64,000 bases of DNA from Anastatus disparis. Taxonomy: Eukaryota; Arthropoda; Insecta; Hymenoptera; Eupelmidae. The translations under genes and the position numbers were made by a program. The notes beneath the pieces are model-generated. The model was not told the origin of the DNA. It worked only from the letters and a program-made list of their open reading frames with translations, and searched no databases. The DNA is taken from positions 1,612,001-1,676,000 of the forward strand of contig JAFFSR010000237.1 of the NCBI GenBank assembly GCA_017163975.1. Direction: 5' to 3'. Below are positions 28,101 through 37,450 of this stretch, piece after piece (positions within the stretch are counted from its first letter, which is position 1; each line of letters begins with the position of its first letter).

Positions 28101-31100
28101 CTCGATTAGGCGCGTGTATGTGTGCGCGTGTGTATATAGATAGTCGATTAACAAAATGAAAAATCTTGGCTATGCGTTACGTAATATCGCTGCACCGTGC
28201 ATATGTAAGAGAAGTCTGCAGAGAAGTCGAGTCTATAAATTTTGAATTCTTTTTTTTTTCCTTTAATGTTTTTTTCTCTATTTTTCTTGTTTTTTAACGT
28301 TATAAAATTGTATATGCACACTATAGAGTTTAATGGATTTCTTCCTGTTTCGTTTAATGCCATTACAGTGTGGTTAAACCTGAGTACGTATTGTTTGAAA
28401 AGTTATTTTTTTTTTCTTTATTTTTATGCGGTTGAGGTAATTGTGTAGCGTCCGTTAATAATGATTAAATTATAGGAATTTCAGATTGATGTTATAGTTT
28501 ATCATATTCTGATGGCTTATGGGCTTCGTAATGACACTTTGCGGAAAAGTCATTTGTAAAATAACTTTGATTGATAAAAATCTCTTTTTAATGAGACGCA
28601 AAATACTAATTTTTAGAAACAATTGTAAGTTTTTCTGAACGAATCAAATAATTTTTTTTAAAAATGTGTACTTAAGATTCCAATTAGTGTCATTATCATA
28701 GTTTAATATTTAAAGTTTTTATTAACTTCGTTATATGGAAATCAATTCAATTTAAAAATTAAAATACAAACAATCAAAAGAAAATTTTAACATCTTTTCA
28801 ATTACTTTTAAGCCCCTTTTGACTTTACTAAAACTTATCAATGAAAAAAGTTAGCATCTAACGAAACCTCGATGATATTTTGTATACAAATTCCATCGGT
28901 AATGTAAACAAAACTTCAACTTTTTTTTTTCAAAAAAAAAAAAAAAAGAACAAGGAACTAAAAGCAAAGTCTCGTTTATACGATGGGAAGACTTTGTAAG
29001 TCTTGGCCTCGAATTTGTATGTATACATTATTGCGTCGTGTGTTACACTATAGAAGCTTTGAACTTCGCGGCCGTGTTAAACTCCGCGCGTCTGACGTTT
29101 TGGATCAAAGGGTTGACGCACGCCTTGATGGGAATGGCTTCCAATATACTTTTATATATATATGTATATACAAGAAACATTAAAAACAGCTGTTTTCGTA
29201 CTGCGTGGGACTATTTGCAAGGTTTCCGTTTATTGTGCATTATACCTATAGGTGAAAATTTAGTTACAAGTATGGTGCTAAGTTGAGTTCTTTAACAATG
29301 AATTTCTTGAAGCTTTTGGGAAAAAGATTTCAAATGGTTTCCTCGTGGAGTTGAGAAAAGGAGTTTTTAGGTTTTCTTGGATTCTTTAGAAGAATTTTAA
29401 ACAATGGCGATTCTTAAAAATATTTAAGATAATTTATTTATCAATTGACGATATTTAATTTGAAAATGTAAAATATGACGGATTAAAATTATTTTATGGA
29501 AAGAAAATAATTAAGTTTTTCATAGACTGTTAGCTACATTTGTTCAGTCATAACTCTTTTGATGATTCAGTTTGCAGGATTTTTCCTTGTATACCAGATA
29601 GTGAATCATCTTTTTTTCTTAGAATTATTTTTTCTTGTCATCGTATTTCATAATATTAATAAATAATAAGTCTTATTAGAAATTAATTTTTAAGGTATTA
29701 TAACTAAATAGAAGTGACCAATTTTATCGGCCAATACCCAATTACATTTATAATTACAATAGAAGCAATAATCGTAAAAAAAAACAAAATACATTAGTTA
29801 TCCGTATGATCCATAAACATTATTCACTTAAGACAAATTAATTAAAATTTAATAACTAATTGTCAAATACGTGTTTTTTTTTGTAAAATAATTTATTCGT
29901 AATAAGTTATTTTACAAGAAAAATGTGTCAACAGTGCGTGTTTAATTAATTTGTCTAACACAAACGGTCATTAATTTTAGCTTATTAATTATGCATTTAA
30001 ATTTTGAAATAAATTCATTAAATTTTTTATGAAAATTCATTCTTTTGTATTTTGTGTTTTCAAATAAGAAAATTTTTGGGATCCCTAAATATTTTTACAA
30101 TATTATTAAAATACTAGAACCAAAAATTCTTCACGAGTCTTGAATGAATTTGTTTGAAAAATTATCTTAATAATTTTTATGTTTCATATAAAAAGCTTAA
30201 TATAAAAATCACTGCTTTAATTGTAATTATACTTATTGACTGATTAATTAGAATTTTTTTGTGCAGTTACATTTCATTACATCAAAGGAACTACTTTACA
30301 AAATAGATGTAACATAGAAATGTACATAAATAATGAATTTTATTTTTTTTCGTATAAAAGTCAAAAATTATTTATCCTAGAAGCGTATAAAATATAAAAA
30401 TTCTATATGATACTCACTGACAAAATACTTTTCTCTTCTTACTCTGATGTTGCATCTCGTCGATCGATCCGCTATCGTTAATAACATTTTGATTAGTTTG
30501 TGAACTTCTTCTATGATGATGGTGATGATGATGATGATAATGTCTACCACCATTACCGCCACGTGTTTGTTGTTGCTGTTGTTGCTGCTGTTCTTGTTGT
30601 TGTTCTGGTATCATGGCGGTTGGTCCTGTATTAGATGTCTCCATATGCTGTCGGCGTTGTTGCCGATTATTGTGATTATTACTATGATTATTGTTATGAT
30701 GATGATATTGTTCCTTATGACTATTGTTATCAATATTTCCCGTTAATGATAAATTACTGCTTGTACTACTAGCTGTACTCGCTGGTGCTTCACTAGCAAC
30801 GATTAGACCGGCACTTGGTGCTGGTGCTATGATATCCGTATTTTTTGTTGTTATCGTTGTTGTCGTTGTTTCGTTTGTTGTTATTGTCGTTGAGGTGGCC
30901 CGTGACGACGAGTCGGCCGGCTGGTCGCCCAGGCCACCAGCGCTTCCAACTGTTGTTGCTCCTGTAGCCTCTAACTCGCCGAAGTACACTACCGAACACG
31001 GACTTCTATGAAAACATTTTAACGATTTATTATTTATTGCCATATTTCAAATAATTTTTATATAACATATATTTAAATTCGATTGAATATAATTTAACTC

Positions 31101-31930
31101 AGAAATTAATGTTACTTAGAGTGTCTTTCCGATTTTCCGATGGTAAATCATATGTCGTTAGTAAATTTGAAATTTTTCAATTGAATATAAGTTTAATAAT
31201 AACTAAATTCATGTGAATGCACAAGATTTTTTTTGAGATTAAATATTATTGTTTCAAATAAATATTTACTTTTTTCAAAACATTATTCTACTTATTTAAA
31301 AAATTATTTTACATAATGAAATAACGCTAACTGCCGTCAACAGATCAAAACATCGAAATAAAATTCGCGCAGCTTTCCTCCTTCAAATTATTATTAAAAT
31401 AAAAATTAGTATTTGAATACTCAGAGCCCATAAATTCGGGAAAAAAATTCATTCATATTAATGATCTTACTAATGATCAAGCGTGAATTATTTATCGGAA
31501 AATCAGAACACTTAAAATTAATAAAAAATAAGAAAGAACACATAATTCAAATTGTTTTTGCATTTGAAATGATCGACCACAGATGTCTTCATTAAAAATT
31601 TTTTATTCGAATCAAATAAGCTATTTACTTTACAAACACGTATATTTAAAAAAACCAAAAACTTGTATCGATCCCACAAAATCTATTCCCAATCATCTAT
31701 ATAATTAAAAAAAAGAAGATATAAACACAACTCACAGTCAAAAAACTCTTACAACAACGGCACTTTATTCCCGCACGCGAATGCATTCGCGTACAAGGAA
31801 ATAAGCTTAGAGTGTTAGGAAAAAAAAAAAAAATTGAAAAGTCAGATGTACCAAGGTCAGCCGCTTATCTTGGCTTGTCGGGCGAGTCGCGCGACGTCGA
31901 TGATGCCGCGTTGCACTGTATTATTATATA

Positions 31931-31967
<37 letters not shown>

Positions 31968-34900
31968 GTACATGTATATATATACAATATAGACATAAAT
32001 GCAGCACGTTCCTTTTTTTTCCGCGAGTTTATACCAGGCACGAGCATATATACCGCGATGATGTAACGCGGTAGCGATTAGCGTAATTCTATTTGACCGT
32101 CATATATAACAGTCGTATAACCGACGCAGAGGCTTAAAGGCTATGTTAACTTCGAACTATTGAGAAATTTTTCTATTATAGAAAGTCTAGTGATTGTTTA
32201 TTATTTTTTTCGTTGATTTTTTTTGCTCTAAGATTTAAATTTTACTTTTAATAAGTCTTCTATCAGACGTATAAGATAGGATTAAAATTTTTTGTATCTC
32301 AATTAACGTCAATATTGGAGAGATAAAAATATGAAAAAAAAAATGTTAATTGCATCGATAATTAGGGTCGAAAGTAAAATATATTTATTGGACATTGCAT
32401 ATCTCGTTCTCAATGTTAATTGCTAGATAATATAATTATATTGTATAAATTGCCCTGATAATGCGCAGTTGAGTGAAAGTTTAGACTAATTTTCCCCAAC
32501 ACTTAGTTGGGCTTCGGCAATACTTTAAGGCTTCGAACAATACTTTTTCGAACTTTAAATCTCTTGCGCAAATATTAAACAATCTTTTATCTGTAAGAAC
32601 CAAGTAGATCGATGCTTCATTCATAGTTCAAACGAACTGTTTACTTGGAATATTTAATTGAATAAAAAGAACTCTTTGTTTATTTATTCGTATATACAAT
32701 GTTGTACGTACTTATAAAAAAATATGCCTTTAAAATTATCTATTCCAATCAAATAATGTTGCGTATATGAAAACACATTTATTTTTAAATTAATTTCAGT
32801 GAACTTAATTTTTGTAAGGATTTTTTTGAATAATAAATCTTATTTAAATAGTTATGGATAAAAACTTTTATAGTTTCAGATTTCATACATCATTTTAAAA
32901 ATGTAGGTAATTAGTGCTTTGATGGAAATATCAATAAATTGTTATAATGTACATTAGAATTTATTTTTTGGATAAAGATTACATACGAATTTGTTTATAT
33001 GCGTAAGTTTAAGATTATAAAGAAATTCAAAAGTGTAAGATATAAAATTTATCACTAAATTTATTGCCACAGATTTGTCCATTTTCAGAAATTAATTAAA
33101 TGCTTTTGGATTGTTTAATTAATAGTGGGACAGAGTAATCTAAGTAAAAAAAAAACCTTTTTGAATAAAGTTTCTTTTATAATTTTTTATTATTCCTAAT
33201 ATTATTATTTTATATTAACTACTTATCGAAATTTTTTTTCTGAGGATTTGGAAGTAGAAATTTCTAAATCGTACTAAATTTGTACATAAAGTTTTCGCAA
33301 AAGAAAGATAGAAATACCCAGGCTGAATATATAGAGATTTTTTTTTTGTTGTTTAACGTCTCTATATTTATGCTACCATTACGATGCTAATCAGCGACGG
33401 AGGTCTTCAGTGTGTTTGTGAACAAAGCATATGTATCTACAGTGATGCTTGTATCAATTAGTTGCTGAGAGCGGGATTCGAACTCGAGTCCCCGAGATTA
33501 TGAATCCATCGCTCTACCGACTGAACCACTGACGATCTATCATTCATTCATCAACTATAGAATAATATTTATAAATTTCCGCGTAATATGATTTCATGCA
33601 TAATATTTGTAAAAGTTTTTGCTCAAATATTTCCTAACAATTCTTATATTCTAATGATCATCTCTTAATTTTTGATAATTACATTATATACTTGAGTTTT
33701 TTCAACTTAAAAAAAAACTTAGTAACATTTAATAGCTATGAAATGAACTTAATGTGCAAAAACTTGAAATCGATTCTTACTCTTGAGCAGGCGTCAGGTT
33801 GTAGTAAGTTTGTTGATGTCTTCGATGATGATGGTGGTGATGGTGATGATGATGGTGATAAATTTGGTTGGAAGAAGTTGCAGCAATCGATGGCATACGC
33901 GACGAATCAACGCATGGTCTTAATTCTTCCAGTGATATAAATTCTTGCGGTTCATCTTGATTATTTGTGTTTTGCTGTTGTTGCAATAATTCATTATAAC
34001 TTTGTGCTGCTGGATTTTCTTGAGCCACCATTTCGGTAAATTGGGCTTGTTGTTGTACATTGGTGATGGTATTTGTTATTAAGCTTGTTGTAACCGATGT
34101 AACAACAGTCCTGTTATGGGACTGTAACTGCTGATCCTGCTGTTGTACGTTTTTGATGCAGTTAGCGCCGTCTTCGAAACAATCGACGACGCCACTGCAG
34201 TCGTCCAGCGAAATTCCGCTCTCGTCTGTTTACAGATTATTTATTTGTTTTTCTTTTCTTTTAAATCGTTATTTTTATTATTTTATTCTTAGAATATTAA
34301 CGTAATGAGTACTACAAAATACGTATAAAAAAATGTTTCTTCTTAGTTAGAAGAATTATTTTTGTAATATAAAAAATTTAATGTGAAATTAAAATTCAAT
34401 ATTGTTGATGAATTTTAAAATCAATATAAAAATAGACATTTGATTTAACGTAAAAATAAATAATTTTTAATTTACATATCAATTATATTTGTTACAATCT
34501 TATGATAGTATAAAATGTAAACTTTATTTCTAAAAGTACGGTTGATAGATTTATAAAAATAATCGCGTTCACAATGCAATTTTATTATATTAGCATCATT
34601 TATCATATCTATTAAAAGCTTATATTATAAAAATTAATTAATAAATAATGATTGTCTGTTTGAATATAATTATTTAACGTTTAATAACGATTACCTCATT
34701 GAAAACTTGTTCTCTTTAATTAGTTTAAATAAGCGATAAAAATTCAAGGTCGAAGAAAATATGAAAAATATGATGTAAAAACTTAATCAGAATGGACAAG
34801 AAGAAATTTAATTATTGAAATTCGTTAAGTGTACGTTTAATGCAGTTATTCAGATTTATTCTAAATTTTGAGGTGATTTCAAAATTAGAATAAGATTGAA

Positions 34901-35957
34901 ATTCAATTCTTGTGCAAAAAAGGTTAGACATATATATTTTTTATCAGAAATAAATAATTTTTTAAATTTCATTCTTTAATTACTTAAAAATCTTTTTCAA
35001 TTTTATTACATTGCCATTGGTTCACTAAATTTATTTTTAAATTAATATAATAATTCACTAGTTTTAAGCTACCATAATATTATAACAATTTTAAAATTCG
35101 AGAATAAAATGTTCAATTTTTATGTTAAGAGTACATAGATAAATTTGGCGATTGAAAAGAAAATTTCATCTTAGAGTAAGATTTTAAATTTCATAAAATC
35201 AAATTAACCTTTGAAATTCATAATTTAATAGAAATAATAATAATAATAATAAACTTCATTTTAAAAACAGAGTTAAGTAGGAGTTAAGTATGTTAAAAAC
35301 AAACTTAGTTAAAGTTAATATATAATATTAAAATGATAAAATTACTGTATAGAATAAACGGAAACATCTTCATTTAAGTCCGACCACATTCGGTTCATTC
35401 TACTTAATCCGTTGATTTTTCTAAAGCTTTAATTTTTTTTTGATACATTATTATAATTTTACTCTTGTTTTAATGCAAATAATATACTTTTTCTAATATT
35501 GTATAGATTAATATTTTGTAATAATACCTTCTACGTTATATTAAAAAAATAGTAAGAAGTTTGAAATTATAGAAATATCGGTTATACCTAAAATACATTC
35601 TATACTTCATAAGATCGTTGCAGATATTTTAGATAAAACTGGCTTACAATAAATTATAAGTTTTCTATTTTAATAACAATAAATCTTTTTAGCATTGATT
35701 CTTTTGTCTCAATACTTCAGTACCGATAACTTCAGTTTGGAAAATTATTGAAATTTTAATAAGCGTATAAAGGCTTCGATGAATACTTTCGATGAAAAAT
35801 TTAATTTAACGCCATCAAAAATTTAAAAAAAGATAACATTTTAACGAACGATTCACAATTAAAATTGCAAATGAAAGATTCTTACCGAAGAGCCTGTACA
35901 TCCAGGTAGTAGCGGATGTGACGGCATCCTCGATGGCCTCGGAAGGCCTCGAGCCTT
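6946..35957 (-). CDS. cyc: CYCLE, bHLH-PAS circadian transcription factor (BMAL1 orthologue)
   Basis: CYC pairs with CLOCK and activates E-box genes of the circadian feedback loop in the nucleus. Coding exons in transcript order: 35886-35957 (provisional ATG 35901-35899), 33781-34225, 30418-31005, 27355-27426, 25290-25527, 19370-19462, 16310-16427, 13999-14178, 10560-10807, 10033-10171, 9688-9807, 9472-9554, 8570-8733, 7654-7711, 6946-7130. All sites are GT-AG and every phase agrees. Approximate protein layout: Gln/His-rich extension 1-370, bHLH 373-430, PAS-A 445-600, PAS-B 620-750, transactivating C-terminus to 914. Exons 10560-10807 and 9688-9807 each hold one extra base; without them the length is a multiple of three. 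The start is uncertain, because open frame continues upstream (see 40547-40611). Identity rests on the bHLH, PAS and C-terminal motifs. Confidence 0.9.
7654..7711 (-). CDS. cyc: cycle exon, 58 nt, linker before the C-terminus
   Basis: A short exon bounded by ttttttacag and gtacaa, coding [19 protein letters not shown]. The final G joins GT of the next exon to make Gly. Phases on both sides fit. The size and splice sites are convincing, but the segment itself is weakly conserved. Confidence 0.85.
8570..8733 (-). CDS. cyc: cycle exon after PAS-B ([20 protein letters not shown])
   Basis: It codes [20 protein letters not shown] and EEVLDLQRR, a conserved segment following PAS-B in insect CYC and BMAL1, then a Ser/Pro-rich linker. 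The donor is gtaaaag after CCGGAG. Confidence 0.9.
9472..9554 (-). CDS. cyc: cycle exon following PAS-B (SDTRQVE)
   Basis: It codes [16 protein letters not shown] and then NYDYFAQ, matching the segment downstream of PAS-B. The donor is a full GTAAGT. The first base completes a codon only if the extra base in the previous exon is ignored, which supports the idea that the previous exon carries an insertion. Confidence 0.9.
9688..9807 (-). CDS. cyc: cycle PAS-B exon with one-base frame break
   Basis: It codes [20 protein letters not shown], then [14 protein letters not shown], the end of PAS-B. The expected next residues KNSAV are present one base out of phase: the strand reads GCC TAA AAA TTC where GCC AAA AAT TCT is expected. 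The surplus base is at 9705 and creates an immediate TAA. Splice sites (gtag acceptor, GTAAGT donor) and downstream phase are normal. Confidence 0.88.
9705..9705 (-). other. Apparent +1 insertion in cycle (PAS-B end)
   Basis: One surplus base between the Ala and Lys codons of the conserved YLIA-KNSAV stretch gives an in-frame stop. If real it would remove everything after PAS-B, including the transactivation C-terminus. A base-calling or assembly error is the simplest reading, because all downstream exons remain intact and in phase. Confidence 0.8.
10033..10171 (-). CDS. cyc: cycle PAS-B exon ([20 protein letters not shown])
   Basis: It codes [36 protein letters not shown] and ends VTTQ, the first half of PAS-B. 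The acceptor is tttttag and the donor gtactt. The first base completes the Arg codon begun in the exon at 10560. Confidence 0.93.
10560..10807 (-). CDS. cyc: cycle PAS-A/PAS-B linker exon with one-base frame break
   Basis: It begins [20 protein letters not shown] and ends [14 protein letters not shown]. The middle shifts frame: GATGGCGAAGGCTTGTAAT carries one surplus G before the conserved [16 protein letters not shown]. Without correction, translation stops at a TAA two codons later. The acceptor (aaacag) and donor (gtttgt) fit the phase of both neighbours once the extra base is removed. Confidence 0.88.
10708..10709 (-). other. Apparent +1 insertion in cycle (linker exon)
   Basis: A GG (CC on the + strand) stands where a single base is needed to pass from DGE into [10 protein letters not shown]. 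The shift yields a stop within two codons. It lies in a two-base homopolymer, so a sequencing error is plausible. Confidence 0.8.
10808..13998. other. Large cycle intron (about 3.2 kb)
   Basis: AT-rich, with a TA microsatellite near 12848-12866, a degraded SINE at 12211-12343 and a less AT-rich patch at about 13480-13740 containing a TTACGTCA site. No nested gene recognised. Confidence 0.5.
12211..12343 (+). repeat. Degenerate SINE copy
   Basis: The order of segments matches the family: anticodon-arm-like GATGCTTTGTAACTCGAG, B box GAGTTCGGATCTC, ATACAAGCACCGTTGTACG, then ACACGCTGAAAATCTCCACC and TTATCATCGAC. The A box is nearly lost and the poly-A tail is missing. It looks like an old copy. 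Confidence 0.7.
13999..14178 (-). CDS. cyc: cycle PAS-A exon ([11 protein letters not shown]...CPGARR)
   Basis: It codes [35 protein letters not shown], then [16 protein letters not shown]. The [16 protein letters not shown] block is diagnostic of CYC/BMAL PAS-A. The donor is GTGAG after CATG; the last G joins the next exon to give Asp. Confidence 0.94.
14179..16309. other. cycle intron
   Basis: About 2.1 kb of AT-rich sequence. A GC-richer segment at about 15730-15930 ends in purine-rich GAGA-type repeats. No repeat family or nested gene recognised. Confidence 0.45.
16310..16427 (-). CDS. cyc: cycle PAS-A exon ([20 protein letters not shown])
   Basis: It codes [20 protein letters not shown], then [19 protein letters not shown], the PAS-A helical core. 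Acceptor aaaatag and donor GTAAGT. Phase 0 entry and phase 1 exit match the neighbours. Confidence 0.95.
16747..16806 (-). repeat. SINE fragment (tRNA-like head)
   Basis: On the - strand it reads GTTCAGTGGCTCACTCGG, GGGCGATGGATTCG and then a partial arm, matching the head of the copies at 39041 and 52385. The B box and body are absent. Confidence 0.75.
16976..17181 (+). repeat. Full-length tRNA-derived SINE
   Basis: The head GTGGCTCAGTCGGTAGAGCG (A box) and GAGTTCGAATCCCGCTCTCG (B box) are followed by the body ACAAGCACCACTGTACG, TTCACAAACGCACTTACGG, CTCCGTCGCTGATCAGCATC and the 3' end CATAAATATAGCAACG with a poly-A tail. The tRNA-like part has a CGT triplet in the anticodon position, suggesting but not proving a tRNA-Thr origin. 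Intact Pol III boxes indicate a retroposon, not a working tRNA. Confidence 0.9.
19370..19462 (-). CDS. cyc: cycle PAS-A exon ([20 protein letters not shown])
   Basis: It codes [20 protein letters not shown], then [11 protein letters not shown], the start of PAS-A. Acceptor ttatag, donor GTAAGA, phase 0 on both sides. Confidence 0.96.
19463..25289. other. Large cycle intron (5.8 kb)
   Basis: AT-rich, with GC- and GAGA-richer islands at about 22330-22570 and 24150-24310 (GCGCGCG, CGCACG, GAGAGAGA). A palindromic TTACGTAA is at 20759-20766 and a weak tRNA-like segment at about 20131-20200. No nested gene recognised. Confidence 0.45.
25290..25527 (-). CDS. cyc: cycle bHLH exon
   Basis: It codes the DNA-binding basic region [18 protein letters not shown], then the helix-loop-helix [19 protein letters not shown] and [14 protein letters not shown], ending [13 protein letters not shown] at the PAS-A edge. 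The [13 protein letters not shown] basic region contacts the CACGTG E-box. The first base completes Lys from the previous exon; the donor is GTATG. This is the strongest identification in the window. Confidence 0.97.
25626..25650 (-). repeat. Very short SINE head fragment
   Basis: On the - strand it reads AGATCTTCAGTGGCTCAGTC, matching the A-box end of the family; only about 25 bases remain. It could be chance similarity, but the match covers the family-specific CAGTGGCTCAGTCGG. Confidence 0.4.
27355..27426 (-). CDS. cyc: cycle exon before the bHLH (acidic linker)
   Basis: It codes [20 protein letters not shown] and then DSK. Asp/Ser-rich sequence like this precedes the bHLH in hymenopteran CYC. 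Acceptor ttttag, donor AA|GTAAGT, phases consistent with both neighbours. Confidence 0.88.
27427..30417. other. cycle intron with a possible internal promoter
   Basis: Mostly AT-rich. The part at 27890-28240 is unusually GC-rich, with CATATAAAACCCG, GAGA-type repeats and a TTACGTAA at 28177-28184. A shorter cycle transcript could start here, but the sequence does not prove it. Confidence 0.4.
30418..31005 (-). CDS. cyc: cycle N-terminal exon, Gln/His-rich
   Basis: A 588-nt exon with acceptor tttcatag and donor GTGAGT. It begins [15 protein letters not shown], continues through Thr/Asn/Ser-rich sequence, an eight-Gln tract (about 30567-30591), an eight-His tract (about 30513-30538) and ends with the NLS-like KKRKVFC. 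Low complexity makes the product hard to align, but 588 nt keeps phase with both neighbours. Whether it is always included is unknown. Confidence 0.75.
31920..31992. repeat. TA-rich microsatellite
   Basis: Alternating TA/TG dinucleotides run for about 70 bases with few interruptions. It lies within a cycle intron. Confidence 0.85.
33337..33538 (-). repeat. Full-length tRNA-derived SINE
   Basis: On the - strand: GATCGTCAGTGGTTCAGTCG, GAGCGATGGATTCATAATCT, GAGTTCGAATCCCGCTCTC, the ACAAGCATCACTGTAGA body, CCGTCGCTGATTAGCATCG and ATAAATATAGAGACGTTAAA with a poly-A end. All family segments are present in order. It is sense relative to cycle, about 240 bases downstream of the exon at 33781. Confidence 0.88.
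33781..34225 (-). CDS. cyc: cycle N-terminal exon, Gln/His-rich
   Basis: A 445-nt exon with acceptor gtaaacag and donor GTAAGA. It starts [20 protein letters not shown], continues [57 protein letters not shown] and an eleven-His tract (about 33824-33857). Phase 2 to phase 2 fits both neighbours. The non-repetitive parts look like real, selected protein. Confidence 0.78.
34226..35885. other. cycle intron
   Basis: AT-rich, with a short AAT microsatellite near 35230-35252. Nothing else recognised. Confidence 0.5.
35886..35957 (-). CDS. cyc: cycle first recognised coding exon (MYRLF)
   Basis: The first in-frame ATG downstream of a stop-containing upstream segment is at 35901-35899, giving MYRLF and then DESGISLDD in the next exon. 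The same frame is open back through this exon ([18 protein letters not shown]) and into the exon at 40547-40611, so the true start may lie further upstream. The ATG context is not strong. Confidence 0.6.
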
Positions 35958-36959
35958 CTAATAAATAATCGTTTCTCCTTTCTTTGGCCAATAATATTGG
36001 CCCTTTACTTTTATTATCTTCTTGCCAATAAGGTTTAATCCCCGCCGTTTAGAAGATTTTTTAAAATTTAACACTTTATTCACTTGAAAACTTTATCAAA
36101 TCACTTGGTTTATTTTCTTCACTAAATAACTTAAAGTAATAAGCCCGAGGCTTAAAACCTTTTTCTCACTTTATTATTTTTACTCGGTCATTGTTCACTA
36201 TTGTTAAATTTTTTTATAAGGCCGTTGAGTTTGAACTTTACGAAACTTTGAAGAAACGTTGATTAAGCAGTTGACGATGGTACTGAAAATATCAGGACCT
36301 TAAAATTTTTTTACAATTATATTTGTATTCCAAAATTTTTATAACAAACAATCCAATGAATGTTTGCATTACTAAACATATAATTACGTTTTAAAATTGT
36401 TCTAGAAAGGTTTGCGCTTTTTCAGCAAATTTAAGTTGACATAAGGATAAATTTGACAAAATAAACAGAAAGTTAGAACTTTAAGATCGAATTACAAGTC
36501 ATTTATGAAATCATATAAATTTCCAGAACGTTCAAGATGATGATCGTTCAGATTATTTAAATTTTTAAATAATTCAAATAAATAGTAAATTTAAAACTCT
36601 TTAAATTTATTCGTAAAATCAAATGCAATATTAATTTTTAGAAAAATTTTGGAATACTCTTTTAATAACCACACACATTGAAATTCACAAAAAATCGTCG
36701 TTCCAAAATTCAATTTCAAATAAACAATAAATGTAAAATAAAACAAAACACTTGATAGCACAAATCCTAAAAAAAATTAAATCAATGATCCTCAAGCACA
36801 ATACTTGAACAAAATCATTAAAAAAACTACTAAACTAAATAAAACCCAAAAAACAGAAAAAATAGTATAAAAAAACTTGCTCAAAACGTTAAATACACAG
36901 CAAAAAATAAACAAGCTTTAAATAATTCTCCAACGTTTTGAAGTGTCGTATTGAATAAA

Positions 36960-37450
36960 AAGTAAAAAAGCACGCGATCAGTTACGTATCACGAGAGCAA
37001 CTGTGCTTAAGTCGCGCGACTTTAAAGAAAGAAAGCTTTTTCGTTAAGTGTGTGTGTGTGTATCGCGTGGTTTAATGCCTAGGAAGCAAATAAAGTTTCT
37101 CTCCTTTAGTCATAGTCCCACGTGGTCTCTAACACAATGTGTATATATAACATGACTATGTGAACTGATACTATATAGTGTAACTATACTAGAAGAGAAA
37201 CGGCGCGCAAGCGCAGGTGGGAGTTAATAATCTATCTCTTTTTCTCTATTCCTCTGTCCCTCTCCTTTCTTTTAGCTAAAAGGCAACAGGCAAGTGTTTA
37301 TTGTATAGCGAGCGAGCGAGAGGGAAGCGAAGGAGGAGGTTTTTAAGAGGAGGAGGGTTATATTTCCCTACCCATTTAGGTATATAACATATTGGGGCTG
37401 GACTTTGTTACTCTTTCTCTCTCTCTCGCTCTCTCTCCTTGATGGGCATA
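36960..37450. promoter_or_regulatory. Candidate promoter region 5' of cycle
   Basis: This is the least AT-rich area upstream of the first coding exon. It contains GCGCGCAAGCGCAGG, GAGCGAGCGAGAGGG, a CTCTCTCTCTCTCG tract and a perfect CACGTG E-box at 37119-37124. Such composition is typical of insect housekeeping or regulated promoters. The strand and start site cannot be fixed from sequence. Confidence 0.4.

Larger units (their letters stand above)
31006..33780. other. cycle intron
   Basis: It contains a TA microsatellite at about 31920-31965 and a complete SINE at 33337-33538, in the same orientation as the gene. The rest is AT-rich, with nothing else recognised. Confidence 0.5.

Noticed and set aside
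30513..30999. Long open frames on the + strand and in the other - strand frame over 30.4-31.0 kb
   Set aside because: They arise from simple repeats (GAT/GTT/TTG) opposite the cycle Gln/His exon and give low-complexity Met/Val/Leu runs with no splice support.
6946..35957. cycle as a pseudogene
   Set aside because: Two frame breaks alone suggest it, but all introns, splice sites and the rest of the coding sequence are preserved. A processed or decayed copy would not keep them, so sequence error is more likely.
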